In this document: positions 20,575 through 32,900 of the stretch, one piece after another
Position numbering within the stretch: the first letter of the stretch is position 1
Layout: the number at the start of each line of letters is the position of its first letter
From: Tetraselmis striata
Taxonomy: Eukaryota > Chlorophyta > Chlorodendrophyceae > Chlorodendrales > Chlorodendraceae
Length of the DNA stretch: 64,000 nt
Direction of reading: 5' to 3'
NCBI GenBank assembly: GCA_006384855.1
Contig: VCJN01000895.1
Span: forward strand, 1-64,000
Program-made: the position numbers and the translations under genes
The notes under the pieces: generated by a model
Seen by the model: only the letters and a program-made list of their open reading frames with translations
Database searches by the model: none
What the model was told of the DNA's origin: nothing

Positions 20575-20841
20575 TTATGGCGAGCGTCGGTTAAGATTGC
20601 GCCATGGCAAGCTAGAATCCACACACTCGCAAGCACTCACCGACAATAAACGGGCTAGCTCCACCGAGCGTGCGTCGTTGGCTGGGTGACTAAGGTGTTG
20701 TACTTTGAAGTGGCGGATGTTCCCGGCGAGGTGACTTTTGCACACACGGCACTGGACCGTAAGGTTATTAGCCTCGCTCGGCCCGTCGCATACATCGAAG
20801 ACGCTCTTCTTGCTGCATGATCTCGCTTTGCCGCAAGACAT
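20575..20841 (-). CDS. BED-type zinc finger exon, possibly hAT transposase N-terminus
   Basis: From ATG at 20839-20841 the minus strand reads CSKKSVFDVCDGP followed by VQCRVCKSHLAGNIRHFKVQH. The CxxC pair followed by an H-x(4)-H-type ending matches a BED finger, the DNA-binding domain at the start of hAT-family transposases. After SHP the reading is DARSVELARLL, a continuing helix. No catalytic hAT core was found within several kilobases on this strand, so it is either one exon of a larger decayed element or an orphan fragment. Confidence 0.4.
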   Translation of the reverse strand: MSCGKARSCSKKSVFDVCDGPSEANNLTVQCRVCKSHLAGNIRHFKVQHLSHPANDARSVELARLLSVSACECVDSSLPWRNLNRRSP

Positions 20842-21602
20842 CGCGACGAGGGTGCGCTGCGGGAGGCGGGCAGTGAGATAACGAGTGGTTCAATTCTGGG
20901 CGAGAGCAGCGGATTCTAAGTATGTTAGATGACGAGGGATAATATGGTAGTCGCTCCGCCGCCGCGTGCGCGCGTCGGCAACGTCAAGCCCGCCGTGCGG
21001 TTGCGCGCCATGGCGAAGTACGCGTGCGTGGGCCGGCGGGATGTGCATCACGTACCGTTTCACGTACGGGTACTGCTGCTACGTCGACACCTCGGCGCAT
21101 GTACTCGTGGCATGCATAGCGGATAAGCGCGGAGATACGCGGATAACCTCACGTTAAGCGGGAGTAGTCGTCAGGGTATACGAAGTACGGTATTTGTACA
21201 GTAAAAATGAGTACGAATACAGTAGAGGTACCGTATTAAGCGCGATTAAGCGGACCCCTTTTCGACGAGTGGCGGAGTGTTCGGCGGCGCCCTGCGGCCG
21301 ACCCGTTCGGAACACCAGGGAAACCCTCAGCCGCCCCATGAGAACGGGCGAGGGCGGCGAGTGCGAGGAGGCAGGAGCCCGGCACTTAAAGGCCGGGCAG
21401 CCGCTCGGAGGCGGAGAGGCCCGGAGACAAGAGCCGGAGTGCCTTGAGGGAGTCGCAGCCATGTAGCGGGAGGAGTGAGCTGGAGGCAAGCTCGGTATGA
21501 CCATGGACGGTCGGCTACAACGAAGAGGCGCGTTGCGGAGGCAAGCGGCGCGTGGGCGATCAGGACCGACTTGCCGACCACGGAGCAACGACACGCGGAC
21601 GG

Positions 21603-21638
21603 AAGGGGGGCGGGGGGGGGGGGGGGGGGGGGGGGGGG
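21603..21638. repeat. G homopolymer, about 30 nt
   Basis: One of the longest mononucleotide runs in the window, with a single C interruption near the start. It lies inside several long but motif-free open frames, so no coding exon is assigned. Confidence 0.9.
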
Positions 21639-22104
21639 TTGGTGCCCGGCTTCCCCCCTCCAGTCCCCCCTGGGGATCCTACCGCAAGAGCCCAGGCGAG
21701 CGAGATGCATGCATCCTCGGCGGACCGCGCCCGAGGCAGGGCAGACCGCCACATCCGGCGCGGTGGGGCGACCAGCGCCGCGACCTGCGGGATATTTTCA
21801 GCGATGGCGGCAGGAGGAGCCAAGACGCGCGCAGCACGACGACCGAAGGTTGCGCGGTGCCGGTGCATTATCGATGTACATGAAAAGCTTTCCGGGGGCG
21901 AGGCAAGTACTGCATTCGTAATCCCCGTACCGCCAAATAGCGGTAGTCGCTCGTACTGACGACAGCCCGTAGGTATCCGGAAATAACACAGCTACCGATC
22001 AAGTGATGGAAGGAGGCGGGGTTTGGGAACGAAAGAGGATGGCCGGAAGCTTGAGCTGTAATTAAATTATACGTGTTCCCTACTATGGTTAGAGAGGGCA
22101 GCCC

Positions 22105-22407
22105 CTAAGAACAACTCGGTATAAGACTTAGTGGTGAAGAGCAGCAGACTAGCACGTTATTGTAATCAATTTCAATTTCGTCGATAAACGCAGTACAGTC
22201 TTGCGCGGTGTCGACGGTGTTCTCTGGGGCACTCATGGCGACAACATCGGCATCGTAAAGCGGCAGAGGCAGGGACACAAGACAACGCATAACTGTCAAC
22301 ATAACCTCTGGGCATGTCGCCATCGGACCGAACTCCGTCGCCTTCCTCCACGATGGCTTCAACTGATGGACGTCGTCGATGTTGACGCTCACGTTGAATG
22401 CCACCAA
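22105..22407 (-). CDS. Unidentified 100-residue ORF
   Basis: A minus-strand frame with ATG at 22405-22407 has mixed composition and no low-complexity bias, but no recognised motif. It lies 54 bp from a LINE 3'-end fragment, so it may be part of mobile DNA. Weak support. Confidence 0.2.
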   Translation of the reverse strand: MVAFNVSVNIDDVHQLKPSWRKATEFGPMATCPEVMLTVMRCLVSLPLPLYDADVVAMSAPENTVDTAQDCTAFIDEIEIDYNNVLVCCSSPLSLIPSCS

Positions 22408-22460
22408 TCAGTTTCACGGGCATGGTGGGGGTGGCTGTTGTGATGCCCACTCTGGCCTTT

Positions 22461-22540
22461 GGGACATGATTGGCAACAGCTTGCAGCGTCTCTACGACGG
22501 CCGTTTAGGCAGCGATCCAGCTACGGAAAGTCCTGGGCAG
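22461..22540 (-). mobile_element. LINE 3'-end fragment (copy 3)
   Basis: The phrase gcagcgtctctacgacggcc and the following gtttaggcag...ctacggaaag...cctggg match the 3' UTR of the LINE at 29985-30070 and its relative at 33525-33620. Only about 80 bp is present, consistent with extreme 5' truncation. Confidence 0.7.
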
Positions 22541-22625
22541 ATAATTGACCTAGTGTGGAACTTCTAACCGCAGCACATGCCACAGGGTAGCAAGCAAGCT
22601 GATCAAAAAGTCCACAGCACCTAGT

Positions 22626-22896
22626 CTGTCATGCGCAACCTCCCCGCAACCGACGTGCTGTTCCATGTCGCACGTCGGGGTTGGGAGGCGGAAGCCCATA
22701 GCCGGGAGAGTGTCTGGTTACAGAGAAGTGAGCAGGCCCGGTGCGCCGAACGCCTATATGGCGGGCGCGATGCGGTGCCCGCGGCGCGTGCGTAGCGCGG
22801 TGCTCGTACCACTCAGATATGTGCGAAAGTACCAATACGCATACCCTAGCTACATTGTCTGGTGTACAGCAGTGGCAGCACCACTGGTGTCAACAT
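22626..22896. repeat. Direct repeat R2, copy 1 (about 271 bp)
   Basis: Nearly identical to 23437-23711 from ctgtcatgcgcaacctcccc through accactggtgtcaacat. The copies differ by a handful of substitutions and small indels, implying a recent duplication or two insertions of one element. Confidence 0.9.
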
Positions 22897-23436
22897 CCCC
22901 TCCCAATGTCGCAAGGGCATGCGCCAAGCAGGGGTTTCGGCTGCAAACGCTAGTCACTAGCCTAGAGAGGCAGCCCGCCATGCCCTGACCTCGGCATGGA
23001 TCGGGGGAGATCCTCTAGGGAGTCTGACGGCGCCGGCTGTCGAGCGGACAAAAGTCGTGGGTGGCCACTTCTCCTTGGCGCTGGTGTGCCGAGCTTCGCA
23101 TGCGACTTCATACTAGTCGACGAGCGTTGCCCGAATTTTCCAGTCGGCCGAGGCGATAATCTCTTCGGGTGGGAACTGCGGTACGCGGTAGTCGCTGGCG
23201 TCGTGGTAGCTAGCGAGGGAGCCCGTACATGGCGGTTGCTGGCGTCATGGTAGCCAGCGTCTGGATGTGCGCTTTAGATGTAGGTGCGCAAACAACCTGT
23301 CGAGTGTCTAGGCCCCTTTCTGGCTGCGGTGGTCTCGGTTTTACGTCCGGGCTTCCCGCCCAGACGGACTTCCTGCGAGGTCTAGCGTCAGACCATTCTC
23401 ACTAGTGTCCGACATAGGCTGTAGAGGGCCCATAAC

Positions 23437-23711
23437 CTGTCATGCGCAACCTCCCCGCAACCGACGTGCTTGTCCATGTCGCACGTCGGGGTTGGGAGGC
23501 GGAAGCCCATAGCCGGGAGAGTGTCTGGTTACAGAGAAGTGAGCAGGCCCAGTGCGCCGAACGCCTATATGGCGGCCGCGATGCGGTGCCCGCGGCGCGT
23601 GCGTAGCGCGGTGCTTGTACCACTCAGATATGTGCTGAAGTAAGTACTAATACTCATACCCTAGCTACATTGTCTGGTGTACAGCAGTGGCAGCACCACT
23701 GGTGTCAACAT
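23437..23711. repeat. Direct repeat R2, copy 2 (about 275 bp)
   Basis: Second copy of R2, 811 bp downstream of the first and in the same orientation. The 540-bp spacer between the copies shows no gene. Confidence 0.9.
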
Positions 23712-24628
23712 AGTCGCTGCATATGCATTGCACCTGCATGTGCATTCGAGCTGTCGTACACAACCAGAGGAGTTGCCTATCGGTGAAGAGGAGCGTTGCA
23801 TTGGCGCCGTTACATACACTAACTCCGGCGAAATGTGACCGTTCCCTTCTAACATGTGGTTGAGGTAGTTGAGAGAATAACGCTCCGAGAGGTCTAATAA
23901 TGATGACGTATAAGACAACAGCCCGCCAGCATTAGTAAGCGAATCCGCCAGGAGCAGACAGGACGTTAGACCAGATGCTGATGAGCAATCATGAAAGAGC
24001 GCAGAGAGGGTGAGAGAGAAAGTAAAACTAGGCGGCCACGGGGCTTGCATGGTTTAGGGTTTAAACCCTCCCCGTCGATTCGACTATTCATGTGTGCCTG
24101 CAGCCCCATTTGGATAATTGGATTTGGGCGGGGTGCTGTTGGCCGGGAACAATCACGATCAGCGCGTACATATCATCCAAGATGGAACGGCCCATTCCCG
24201 ATCGCCTCCTTCTAACCGCCAGCCGCCACACCATACAATTAAACACCGGCGCAGCAAGATGCGAGGACACGGAAGCCAGACAACCGCGCCCGCCAGCCAG
24301 CAGCAGGATCTCGCCTAGCCACTGTGCGAGCCGTGAAGAGTAGTGTCATCATATGATGAAAAGGCTCGGCCACAGCAGCGCGTACCTGCGCTCAGGTCAA
24401 GCCGGACATGCCTGAGTATGAACAACTGCAGCACTATGTTTACCACAATTGGGAAGCTGGGAAGGTTTGCGTATGAAATACAATGTGAAATGCAGACGGC
24501 CGCACCCGCGAGATAAAGGCGGTGGGTGCATACTAGAAGCAGCCATGCGCCTTCTTTAAACGCGACATGGCGCACCCTGAAGGCTGGCGGCGACGGCGGG
24601 CAGCATCGCGGCAGGTGGGATCAGTGGC
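23712..24628. other. No gene recognised; 3' flank of the sialidase-like gene
   Basis: No coding structure was found. The right end must include the 3' UTR of the minus-strand sialidase-like gene. Confidence 0.4.
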
Positions 24629-27600
24629 TCACGCTGCGGCGCTCGGCTGGTACCAGCCGCGGGTGGTGCCCCAGTCCCAGGCGCCCCGGATCCACCCCTC
24701 CGTGACCTGCATGTAGCGGATGGCCACGCGGCGGCGCGTCAGGGACCAGGTGTACGTGATGTGGATCTTGCCGTCCGCCGTCTGCTTGATGCTGGGGTAG
24801 GAGTACTCCAGCCTCTGATCAAAGTGCTCCTCCAGGTCTGCGCGCCACGGCCAAGCAAGTGAGTGGGCGGGGGGAAGGGGGGGGGGTCTTAGTGGAAGCC
24901 ATTTCGCTCCAAGTAGCCAGGAGATCTTAGCAAGGGGGCGGTTGAGGGGGTCCGCTGTCCCGAAAAGAGTTTTTGTTTCATTCAACTTTACTAATCGCAA
25001 CACCTTCCATAGCAGAATCGCCAAGATCGCGCTCAGTAATCGCTAACCATACACATTTATGTTAATAGTCCATGGGCCGATATATGCAGTTTCGTTGGAT
25101 CACAGAACAAGAAAAGAAAAAAATAAAATGGAAGGACACAAGCATATGCGCATTGATATCGAAAAGATGTACATCTCAAAAGTCTTCAAGCGCAAAGTGA
25201 GGGCAAGGCCGAGGAAGGGGGGGGGGGGGGGGGGGGGGGGGCGGTCGAACCTCGGACGTAGGGCCACGTGATGCCGCCGTCCAGCGACAGGCCGATGCTC
25301 ATGGGGTACATCTTGGAGTCCGTGCAGCCCCAGCCGTCCTGGCAGTCATGCATGCCCCTGACGGGGGCCGGCAACCACAGCACCGTGTCAGCGCGCTTCC
25401 CTGTTGCGCCGACCCTCAGTGCGCACACGCGTGAGGTGGCGAGGCGCGGGGCGCACCGGTTGTTGTCGAACACAAGCGCGATGGCGCCGCTGTCCAGGGT
25501 GATGCACTGGATGGCCTTGTTCTGCTGCGGCAGCACCGTGCGCTCCGGCGCGCTCCAGCTGCGCCCGTCGTCGCGGCTCACCGCGCGCCACACGTTGTCG
25601 GCCGCGCGGCTGCGGAAGAACGCCACAAGCTGCTTCTCCCCCGCCGTGCCGTCCGCCACCCAGGTTACAGTCGGCTGCACGAGGCCCATGCCCTGGAAGT
25701 GGAGCGCGCCGTGGGGGGCGGGGGGCTTTTATGCACCCATGCATATGTATGTGGGCTTGTTGCGACAGGAGAGCCACCCTAAACCGTGGACCGGGCGGAA
25801 AGTTTGTCGCAAACCGCGATTTCAGAGATGGTGGCGCCATATTGGCACAGCACGGCTGCACCCATCAGCTCACTACTTCACCGCCATGTAGCGCATGGTA
25901 ACACAGTACTGAATGCGTGTATCCTCGTTCTTGCGGTATGTTGTCCCACCAGACTATCCATCGTGTGTTGGGGGTAGACAACCATGCAGTGCTTGACGTG
26001 GAGTTTCAGGGGCTGCATGGTCTTCAAAGGGCGCCGCACTACGGACAACATGTGCGCGCATAGTCCGCTGATATCGGCATGCTTTGAGGCGGCCTTCACT
26101 AGGAACAGCCATACTGAATTCCGCCACTTCTCTCGCGCGGGAGGGTCCATCCCGTGACCCCTACTTTGGCTGGAGGATGTCCAGTCTTTGCGTGTGAGCA
26201 GCGCCTGGGAGACGCTGGCGATGGTAACGGCAATGGTAACGCCGTTGGTGATGGTCGTGGCGGCGCAGGAAGTGGGGCCCACGGGGCACATTTCGCACCT
26301 GCGGCGCCATGATGACGCCCTCGCCCCAGGTGCGGCCGCCGTCGGCGCTGCGCAGCATCTGGCTCCATTGCGACCCCGCGTCGTGGAAGCCACGCGGCGT
26401 GTGGTACATAGGCAGCAGCCACGTCGAGTTGTCCGCCGCCAGCAGTGGCGCGTTCTTGAGGAACGCGCCGGGCTGCTCAAACAGCACCTCCGGCCGACCA
26501 AAGCCGGCGGCCGCGGTGGTGTCCTTGACCGCCACCTCCACGTGAGAAGTTCCCTGAGCAGAAGCGTTATTGCCATTGGGGGTTAGGGACATGTTGGGGC
26601 CTATATAGCATAGCAACCAAGAAGCAAGGGAGTACGAGTTACGTAACCAATATGATTGCCTTCACCCCCCCCCCCCCCCCCCCCCCCGGCAAAATATAAA
26701 CTTCTCTGCAGCATCACATCTGGTATTGCAGTGGCGTGCTCATGGTGGTGTATTTTGACCATTTCGATGAAGAAGTTGACTAATTGGCGGCGTTGGTCCC
26801 TGTTCCCTTGCACGCAGGGGGGTGAGGGGGGACCTGATCATGGCCGGACTGCGAGGTGAACATGAGGCGGACCTCATGCACAGGGCGGTCCCACAGCCAC
26901 ACCGGATTCTGCAGCGACTTGTGCCCACCGCGGGCGGCCAGCACCTGGTGATGCAGCACAGCGCAGGTGCCGTGTCAGCATGGTCCGCAGGCAGCCTGGG
27001 GCCAGCCTGGCGTGCGTTACGCGAGAGGAAGAGAAATGGCTGAGGCATTGAAGCACACGAAGATGCCCATTTTTGGCTGTCATCCGCCTGCGGAGATGGA
27101 TCCTGTGAATGGGCACCTTCAGGTCACGCAGCCGACGCAGTATGTGCAGGTGCCCACCCTTTCAGGACTGCGGAGTACTCACTGGACATCACCGACGCCC
27201 CGCCTACCGCATGACATCAAGTGGCCGCCAAGTGCGGCCAGTAAATGTAAACGCTTCGATACCGCCACCTTCCTGAGACATGAGCCCCAACACGGCCAGT
27301 TGCTCGTCTAGAAAGAGAAAGGGAAGGGGGGGGGGGGGGGGAGTCTTGGTGGCTGGTTTTATGTTGAAAGGGGGGGGGGGGGGGGACGCACTGGGCGCGT
27401 CCAGCCCGTCGCGTCCCTAGCGAGCAAGGCGTACGCGATGTCCACATGCTCCCCCTCCACGCCGCTGAACCAGGCGCAGAGCAGGGAGTAGCGCTGCGGG
27501 TCGTCGCTGCTGTCGACAGAGCCACCATCCTCACCTCAGCGGGGGAGGTGGGTGGGGGGGGGGGGGGGCATCGTCCTCCGCGGCAATCAAGCAAAGCGCG

Positions 27601-28853
27601 CATCGATGCCAAAATATTCATCCGGATCTGCTCCGTTGACGGATCGTCTCACGTGTTATGTTCGTAGGCAATGCTAGCTACAGGACCGCAGCGCGCCCAC
27701 TGGAATCACGCAATGTACCATTGATCTACGCCATTGCGGAGTGCGGGTGCCGGCAGACATACAACAACCGATAAAATGCGCCCTTGAATTGCGTTTCGCG
27801 CAACCTATTGGGTCATTAATTATAGTTCCGCCATAGTTATGCGCATCCTCCACGCCTGGCAGGTAGGGCACGATCCTAGTTGCAGTGTTTGCAGTACTGC
27901 GTCGGCACGTGCGGGCCTGTGTGTTGGAGCCGGAGGCTTGCGGGTAGGCGGCAGGGCGGCGGAGGGGGGGATTACTCGTAGTAGACCAGCAGCTGGGACG
28001 CATGGTGCTCGTAACCCGTGGGCAGCAGCAGGGCCTGGAAGCGGGTAGCACATCGCCAGTGAGCCGCCGGTGCCTCTGCCCCTATCACTGCGCCAAGGGG
28101 AAGAGAGGCTGGGGGCGGGCGGGGAATGGGAGGGGGGGCAGCGCTCACCCATGTGTAGTTGTGCTCCTCGTTGTACCGGAGCTGGCCGTCCTGGTCCGGG
28201 ACTGCGTGCGCCGCATGCGCCGCGTGCTTGCTCGTGAGCCGCGGGGACTGGCCTAGCCCGAGATTACCCTGGGAGCGGCGGCCCAGCGCAGCAGTGAATG
28301 GGACATGTCGTGGCCGAGCGCATCGGCGGCAACAGCAGCAGCGCCTGCGTGGCTCCCACCTGGTTCAGGCCGCTCATCACGCGCGCACGGAACTCCGCGG
28401 CGTGCCTCTGCACGACATCCGGCTCGCCAGATGGAGTGTCCCAAAGCCGCGCCGCAGCGCCACACAGCAGCCTGCAGTAGAAACCACCGATGGGAGGGGA
28501 GGAGGGGGGGGGGGGGGGGGGGGAGTGGGAGGGGGAGGGCTCACTAATGGCCATAACATACATAAATATACATACATATATTCCTATATACATATAGGAA
28601 TATATTTTCTACACATAAAAATATATATTGATACGTATATATATATTCATATATTTATATATAAGTATTCATATGTACATACAGATAGTGGTGCCTTCCA
28701 ACCACTTACAGCTCCATTTAAGGTTTCTCTCTCCCTCTCTCCCTCTACATACACATACACAGACACACAGACACAGACACACACACAGAGACACACAGAC
28801 AGACACACACAGACACAGACACACACAGACACAGACACACAGACACAGACACA

Positions 28854-28906
<53 letters not shown>

Positions 28907-29428
28907 ACACAGACACACACACACAGACACACACAGACACAGACACAGACACACACACACACAGACACACAGACACAGACACACAGACACACACACACAC
29001 ACACACACGTGTGTGCGTGTGCGTGTGCCCTTGTATCGGTACATACCAGGTAATGCGTGTACATTACACATATATACAGATATATATAGACATACATATG
29101 TACGTAAATATAAAAATGTATTATTTCATGCACACACACATATACATATTGATACGGATATCTGTATGTCTATAGAAACTGTGCTTCCTTTTATAATGCT
29201 AGCGGTACGACTAGCGCAGCCGCCACTGCAATAGAGCGTCGGCAAACACGCAACTCGGGCATCCTGGCCCTCCCGCCGCCGGCACTTAGCTGTTTCCTAT
29301 TTGCTGTTCTAGTGCTCGCAAGTCAAGGGAGGAGTAGCATATAAGGGCGGTGGAGGGAGGGGGGAGGATGCTCACGAGGCGAGGAAAGCCACCAGTAGAA
29401 CACGTCCCCTGTGGGCGGGGGTCGCCAT
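24629..29428 (-). CDS. Secreted sialidase-like (BNR/Asp-box) hydrolase, nine exons
   Basis: Exons on the minus strand: 29428-29376, 28471-28360, 28268-28149, 28034-27987, 27529-27392, 26944-26834, 26553-26299, 25692-25251 and 24837-24629. All phases match and they total 1488 nt (495 residues plus TGA). Residues 1-25 form a signal peptide (basic start, then [16 protein letters not shown]), indicating secretion or a lumenal place. Sialidase wording follows: YEHHASQLL (about 103-111), LLCAWFSG (about 127-134), [18 protein letters not shown] and WLLPMYH. Asp boxes are SADGGRTW (263-270), SRDDGRSW (318-325) and SLDGGITW (415-422); YSYPSI follows in the last exon. This is the six-bladed propeller of exo-alpha-sialidases (BNR_2/GH33-like). 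The classical FRIP arginine motif is not evident, so the substrate is uncertain. The exon 4 donor (GTCTAC) is the weakest junction. Intron 1 holds a long CA-rich microsatellite. Confidence 0.82.
28741..29008. repeat. (CA)n/(CAGACA)n microsatellite, about 265 bp
   Basis: Interleaved ACAC and CAGACA units are continuous from 28741 to about 29008. The tract lies within intron 1 of the sialidase-like gene and is flanked on both sides by AT-rich TATATA-containing sequence. Long frames through it on both strands are artefacts of the repeat. Confidence 0.95.
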
Positions 29429-29970
29429 TTTTCCTGCAGCGCATGGCCATGGCTCAGGTGAGGGATTGATGGAGCCACCACTCCGCCGTTTTGTCACCGC
29501 CAAGTGGATCCCTGGCGTGCGTGCTCCATAGAGCCGCCACATAGGAAGAGCGCCGCTGCGGGGGCGTGCGGCTGGCCGCGGAGCTACATGTCGCAGGGTG
29601 GCAAGGTCGCAGAGGAGGATGGGCAGGCAGACAGGGAAAACCGAGAAGAACCAGAAGCACCCACCAGTGAACCGGCGAGGCTGTGATGGTTTGGCGGAGG
29701 GCAGCCGCTGACGACTGCCGAGCACGCCGTCAGTACGCCGGGGTCAGAACGCTGGAGGCTGGCGAATGAGGAGTCGCCGGGTCGGAAGTGTTAGGACACC
29801 TGTTTCATCTTGACGTGAACTGACTCACCAGTAGGTCGCTTCTGCTGCCAGCGAGGGCAGACCCGAGAGCGTGCTCCTGTCCATCAGCTGCTGACGTGCA
29901 GACGTACACGTACATTGGCGACGACGTGCCCGGATCGATATGATCACGCGCGCGGGACGCGGATGTGCAG
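29429..29970. other. 5' flank of the sialidase-like gene, no gene recognised
   Basis: This lies upstream of the sialidase-like start codon on the minus strand and next to the LINE 3' end. No promoter element can be named. Confidence 0.3.
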
Positions 29971-29971
29971 C

Positions 29972-32900
29972 TTTTTTTTCGCCCCCGGGACAGGACTGGC
30001 AACAGTGAAACCCTTGCAGCGTCTCTACGACGGCCGTTTAGGCAGCAATCCAGTTACGGAAAGCCCTGGGTAGGCGACGCTCCGTTATAGTCATGAAGCA
30101 AATTGCCGAAGCATTTCGCAAGACTAATTAAAGGCCAGTGACGGAATTTCCAACACTGTTGGATCACCGTCTAAAACACTGCCATCAAAATACCCGGCAC
30201 TGACCACGAAAGGTCCGCCCTACCCGTTTGGGCGTCGGCCCATTCGAGTAATGCGAGTTGGGGCAAGCCCCAACCCGCGGAGCAAAGCATTTCGGGAGTG
30301 CGATACATGTGCAACAAAAAAAGCAATGTGAGGGAGGGCCCGACGCCATAGCTGGAAAAATTTCCCATTCCAAGTAAAATCCAGGGCGCCGTGAAAGGAG
30401 GGGGGGACCCCGCCCAAAATAAAGGCAGTTAAGTCCTCAGGCGTTGACGCACCAACCTGACTACTAATAAAATCCCTGAACTCCGGAACTAACAACCCAA
30501 AATTATGACGGTGATACCCCCACCGCGGGCACTCCACCAACATATGTTCGATAGTCTCAGATTCACCTCCGCCACATGCTGGGCAGTGTTCAAGGAACCG
30601 CTCAGGCATGGCATGAATCCGGGCCAATCGGCGGGCAGTGGGAAATACTCGGGTGCGTAATTGTATCATAATGTGCAACCCGGCCACAACCCCCGCGGGG
30701 ACACCCACACCGTACTGTGGCAACGGGTTTGACGCATAGGACGCCTGGACATATATACCCCAGGTGTTATTGCGTGCTAATGATACCGACGATTCGTAAC
30801 GCGCCCACACCGATGCCTTTACTAGTTTAGCGGCATCGCGCGCGGCTAGTGACCTCCACTCAAGTGGAAGGTGCGCCCCCTCAGCTAGCCCTACGTTCGC
30901 CCTACCTAGTCGATCTAACCACCGCACAGTCCCCGACGTCCACGTGTTAGCTAGGGCGCGCCCGACTTGGCTGATCTACTAAATGGGTTATACATGTATT
31001 CAAGTCGGATGCTTTAAGGAACGCCCGAGCCCGTGCCGCAGCGGCCGTAGCCTCTATGGGCGCAATATCCAATTCCCGCATCATCGGTGCAGTGGCCACC
31101 CCAGGGGAGTTTTTACCTACCCCAATGAGGCAACGCAAGCACTGATTGAGTACGGTTTGTAATTTATTTGCGCCGCTAGTTTTATCCATGCCCCATACTT
31201 CACACCCATAAGTTAAAACCGGCAGTACACAGGTTTTAAAAACCGACACACGCACATTAATAGGAATTATGTCCCGTCCACCGACTAATACCGAATCGAG
31301 CGCCTCAATAGCACGTTTACCATTCTTAACCCGGTCGTCTACTATGTGTTGCATACCTAAATCCGATCTAATGACCGTACCCAAGTACCTATATTCATTT
31401 ACAACCGGTACCCGTTCCCCCCCAAGCTGCCATCGGGCAGCTTGTTCGCGTAACGCGGTCTCGTCTGAATATCGGCCTAATGCCATCACCCCACACTTAA
31501 GTACCCCAAACCCCATAAAATGGTCCTCCGCCCACTGCGAGAAGTGGGCGAACATGGCATGCAGATTATCGAACGAGCCTGTGATACCAACAGCGTCGTC
31601 CGCGTATAACTGACCTGGCACCCGTAGTGGTTGCCTTGCCGCTAATGTGTCAGTGCACCCTGGTACATCACACCCTAGATGTTCTACCCCATCGAATATA
31701 TCGTTAATAAATATGTTAAATAGGATGGGGGAAGCGGGGCATCCCTGTCAGAGGCCACGCTCTATGGGTATGGGGTCTGATAGTGTTCCCGGGGCCACCC
31801 CTGTCTCGACCCGTACCATACTATCCATGTATAAAGTTTTAATGAAGGCAAGCATATGACCCGTAACTCCTATGGCTTGTAGTTTTAGGAATAAAAGCTC
31901 ATGAGGTACGGTGTCATATGCCTTCCTAAAGTCAATAAAACCCGCGTACGTGGGTAGACCTGCCGCTTGGCGACGAGCCGCGATATCGAACAAGCTGGCG
32001 ACTTGCATGGGGCCCTCCTCATTCCGCATAAAACCCGCTTGCCAACGGCGGATTATCCCTTTAGCTTGGCAGACGTCTTGCAAGCGTTGGGAAATGACGG
32101 TCATAAGGAGTTTCATAGCGGCACCCATAATCGAAATACCCCTATAATTGTCCATAACGGTCGCGTCGCCTTTCTTGGGCACCGATACTATGGCCGAGCT
32201 ACGCCACTGCTGGGGGATATAGTTCTTAGTCCATATCCCGTTAATCAAGGCCAGCAATGCCTTGCCAAAATGGCTATTCGGGGCGTATATCGCCAATTTT
32301 AAAGCCTCTGCAGTGATCCCATCCTGCCCCTGGGCCTTATTATTGTTTAAACGCCTAAGAGCTTTGACTAGTTCCTCCCATGTTATATGCCCATTAATCC
32401 CGTTTAGTGCGGGGGCACTGGGTGGGGATGTACCGTGGCGGTATTCCCACGCCGCACGGTATATCGCAACCCGTTGTGCTAGGGGGTGGGGGTCACGCAG
32501 CAGCTCCCGATAGTGCCGCGCCCAGCACGCATTGATTTCGCCCGGCTCGGTATGAAGTACCCCCGATACCGGATCGCGTACTGGCTGGTCGTTCGCGCCC
32601 TCGAATGAACCCTGCCCCTTACGGAGAGAGCGCGCCCACTTCCAGAACTCCCGTCTCCCACCACCCTTCTTAAAATCCTGAACCGCTTTTAGCACGGCCC
32701 GCTCCCTCTGGCGGCGGCGGTTATTACGTACTAGTGTCCGGACCCTATGCCGTGCAGCAGCATAATGTGCCGACGCTAGAGCGGCATCCCGAGGGCCCCT
32801 AGTCCCCCGGCACGCCATAAAGGCCATGCGCCGACGATTAATCGCACCAAGGATAGACCGTTGGAGCGGCGGCCCTAGGCCACGTCGCCTGGGTTTGGTA

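Noticed and set aside
21475-21959. Overlapping long frames around the G-run
   Set aside because: They exist in all frames because of the homopolymer and lack any domain signal.
28159-29175. Very long open frames on both strands rich in Thr-His or Cys-Val
   Set aside because: They are translations of the CA/CAGACA microsatellite in intron 1 of the sialidase-like gene.
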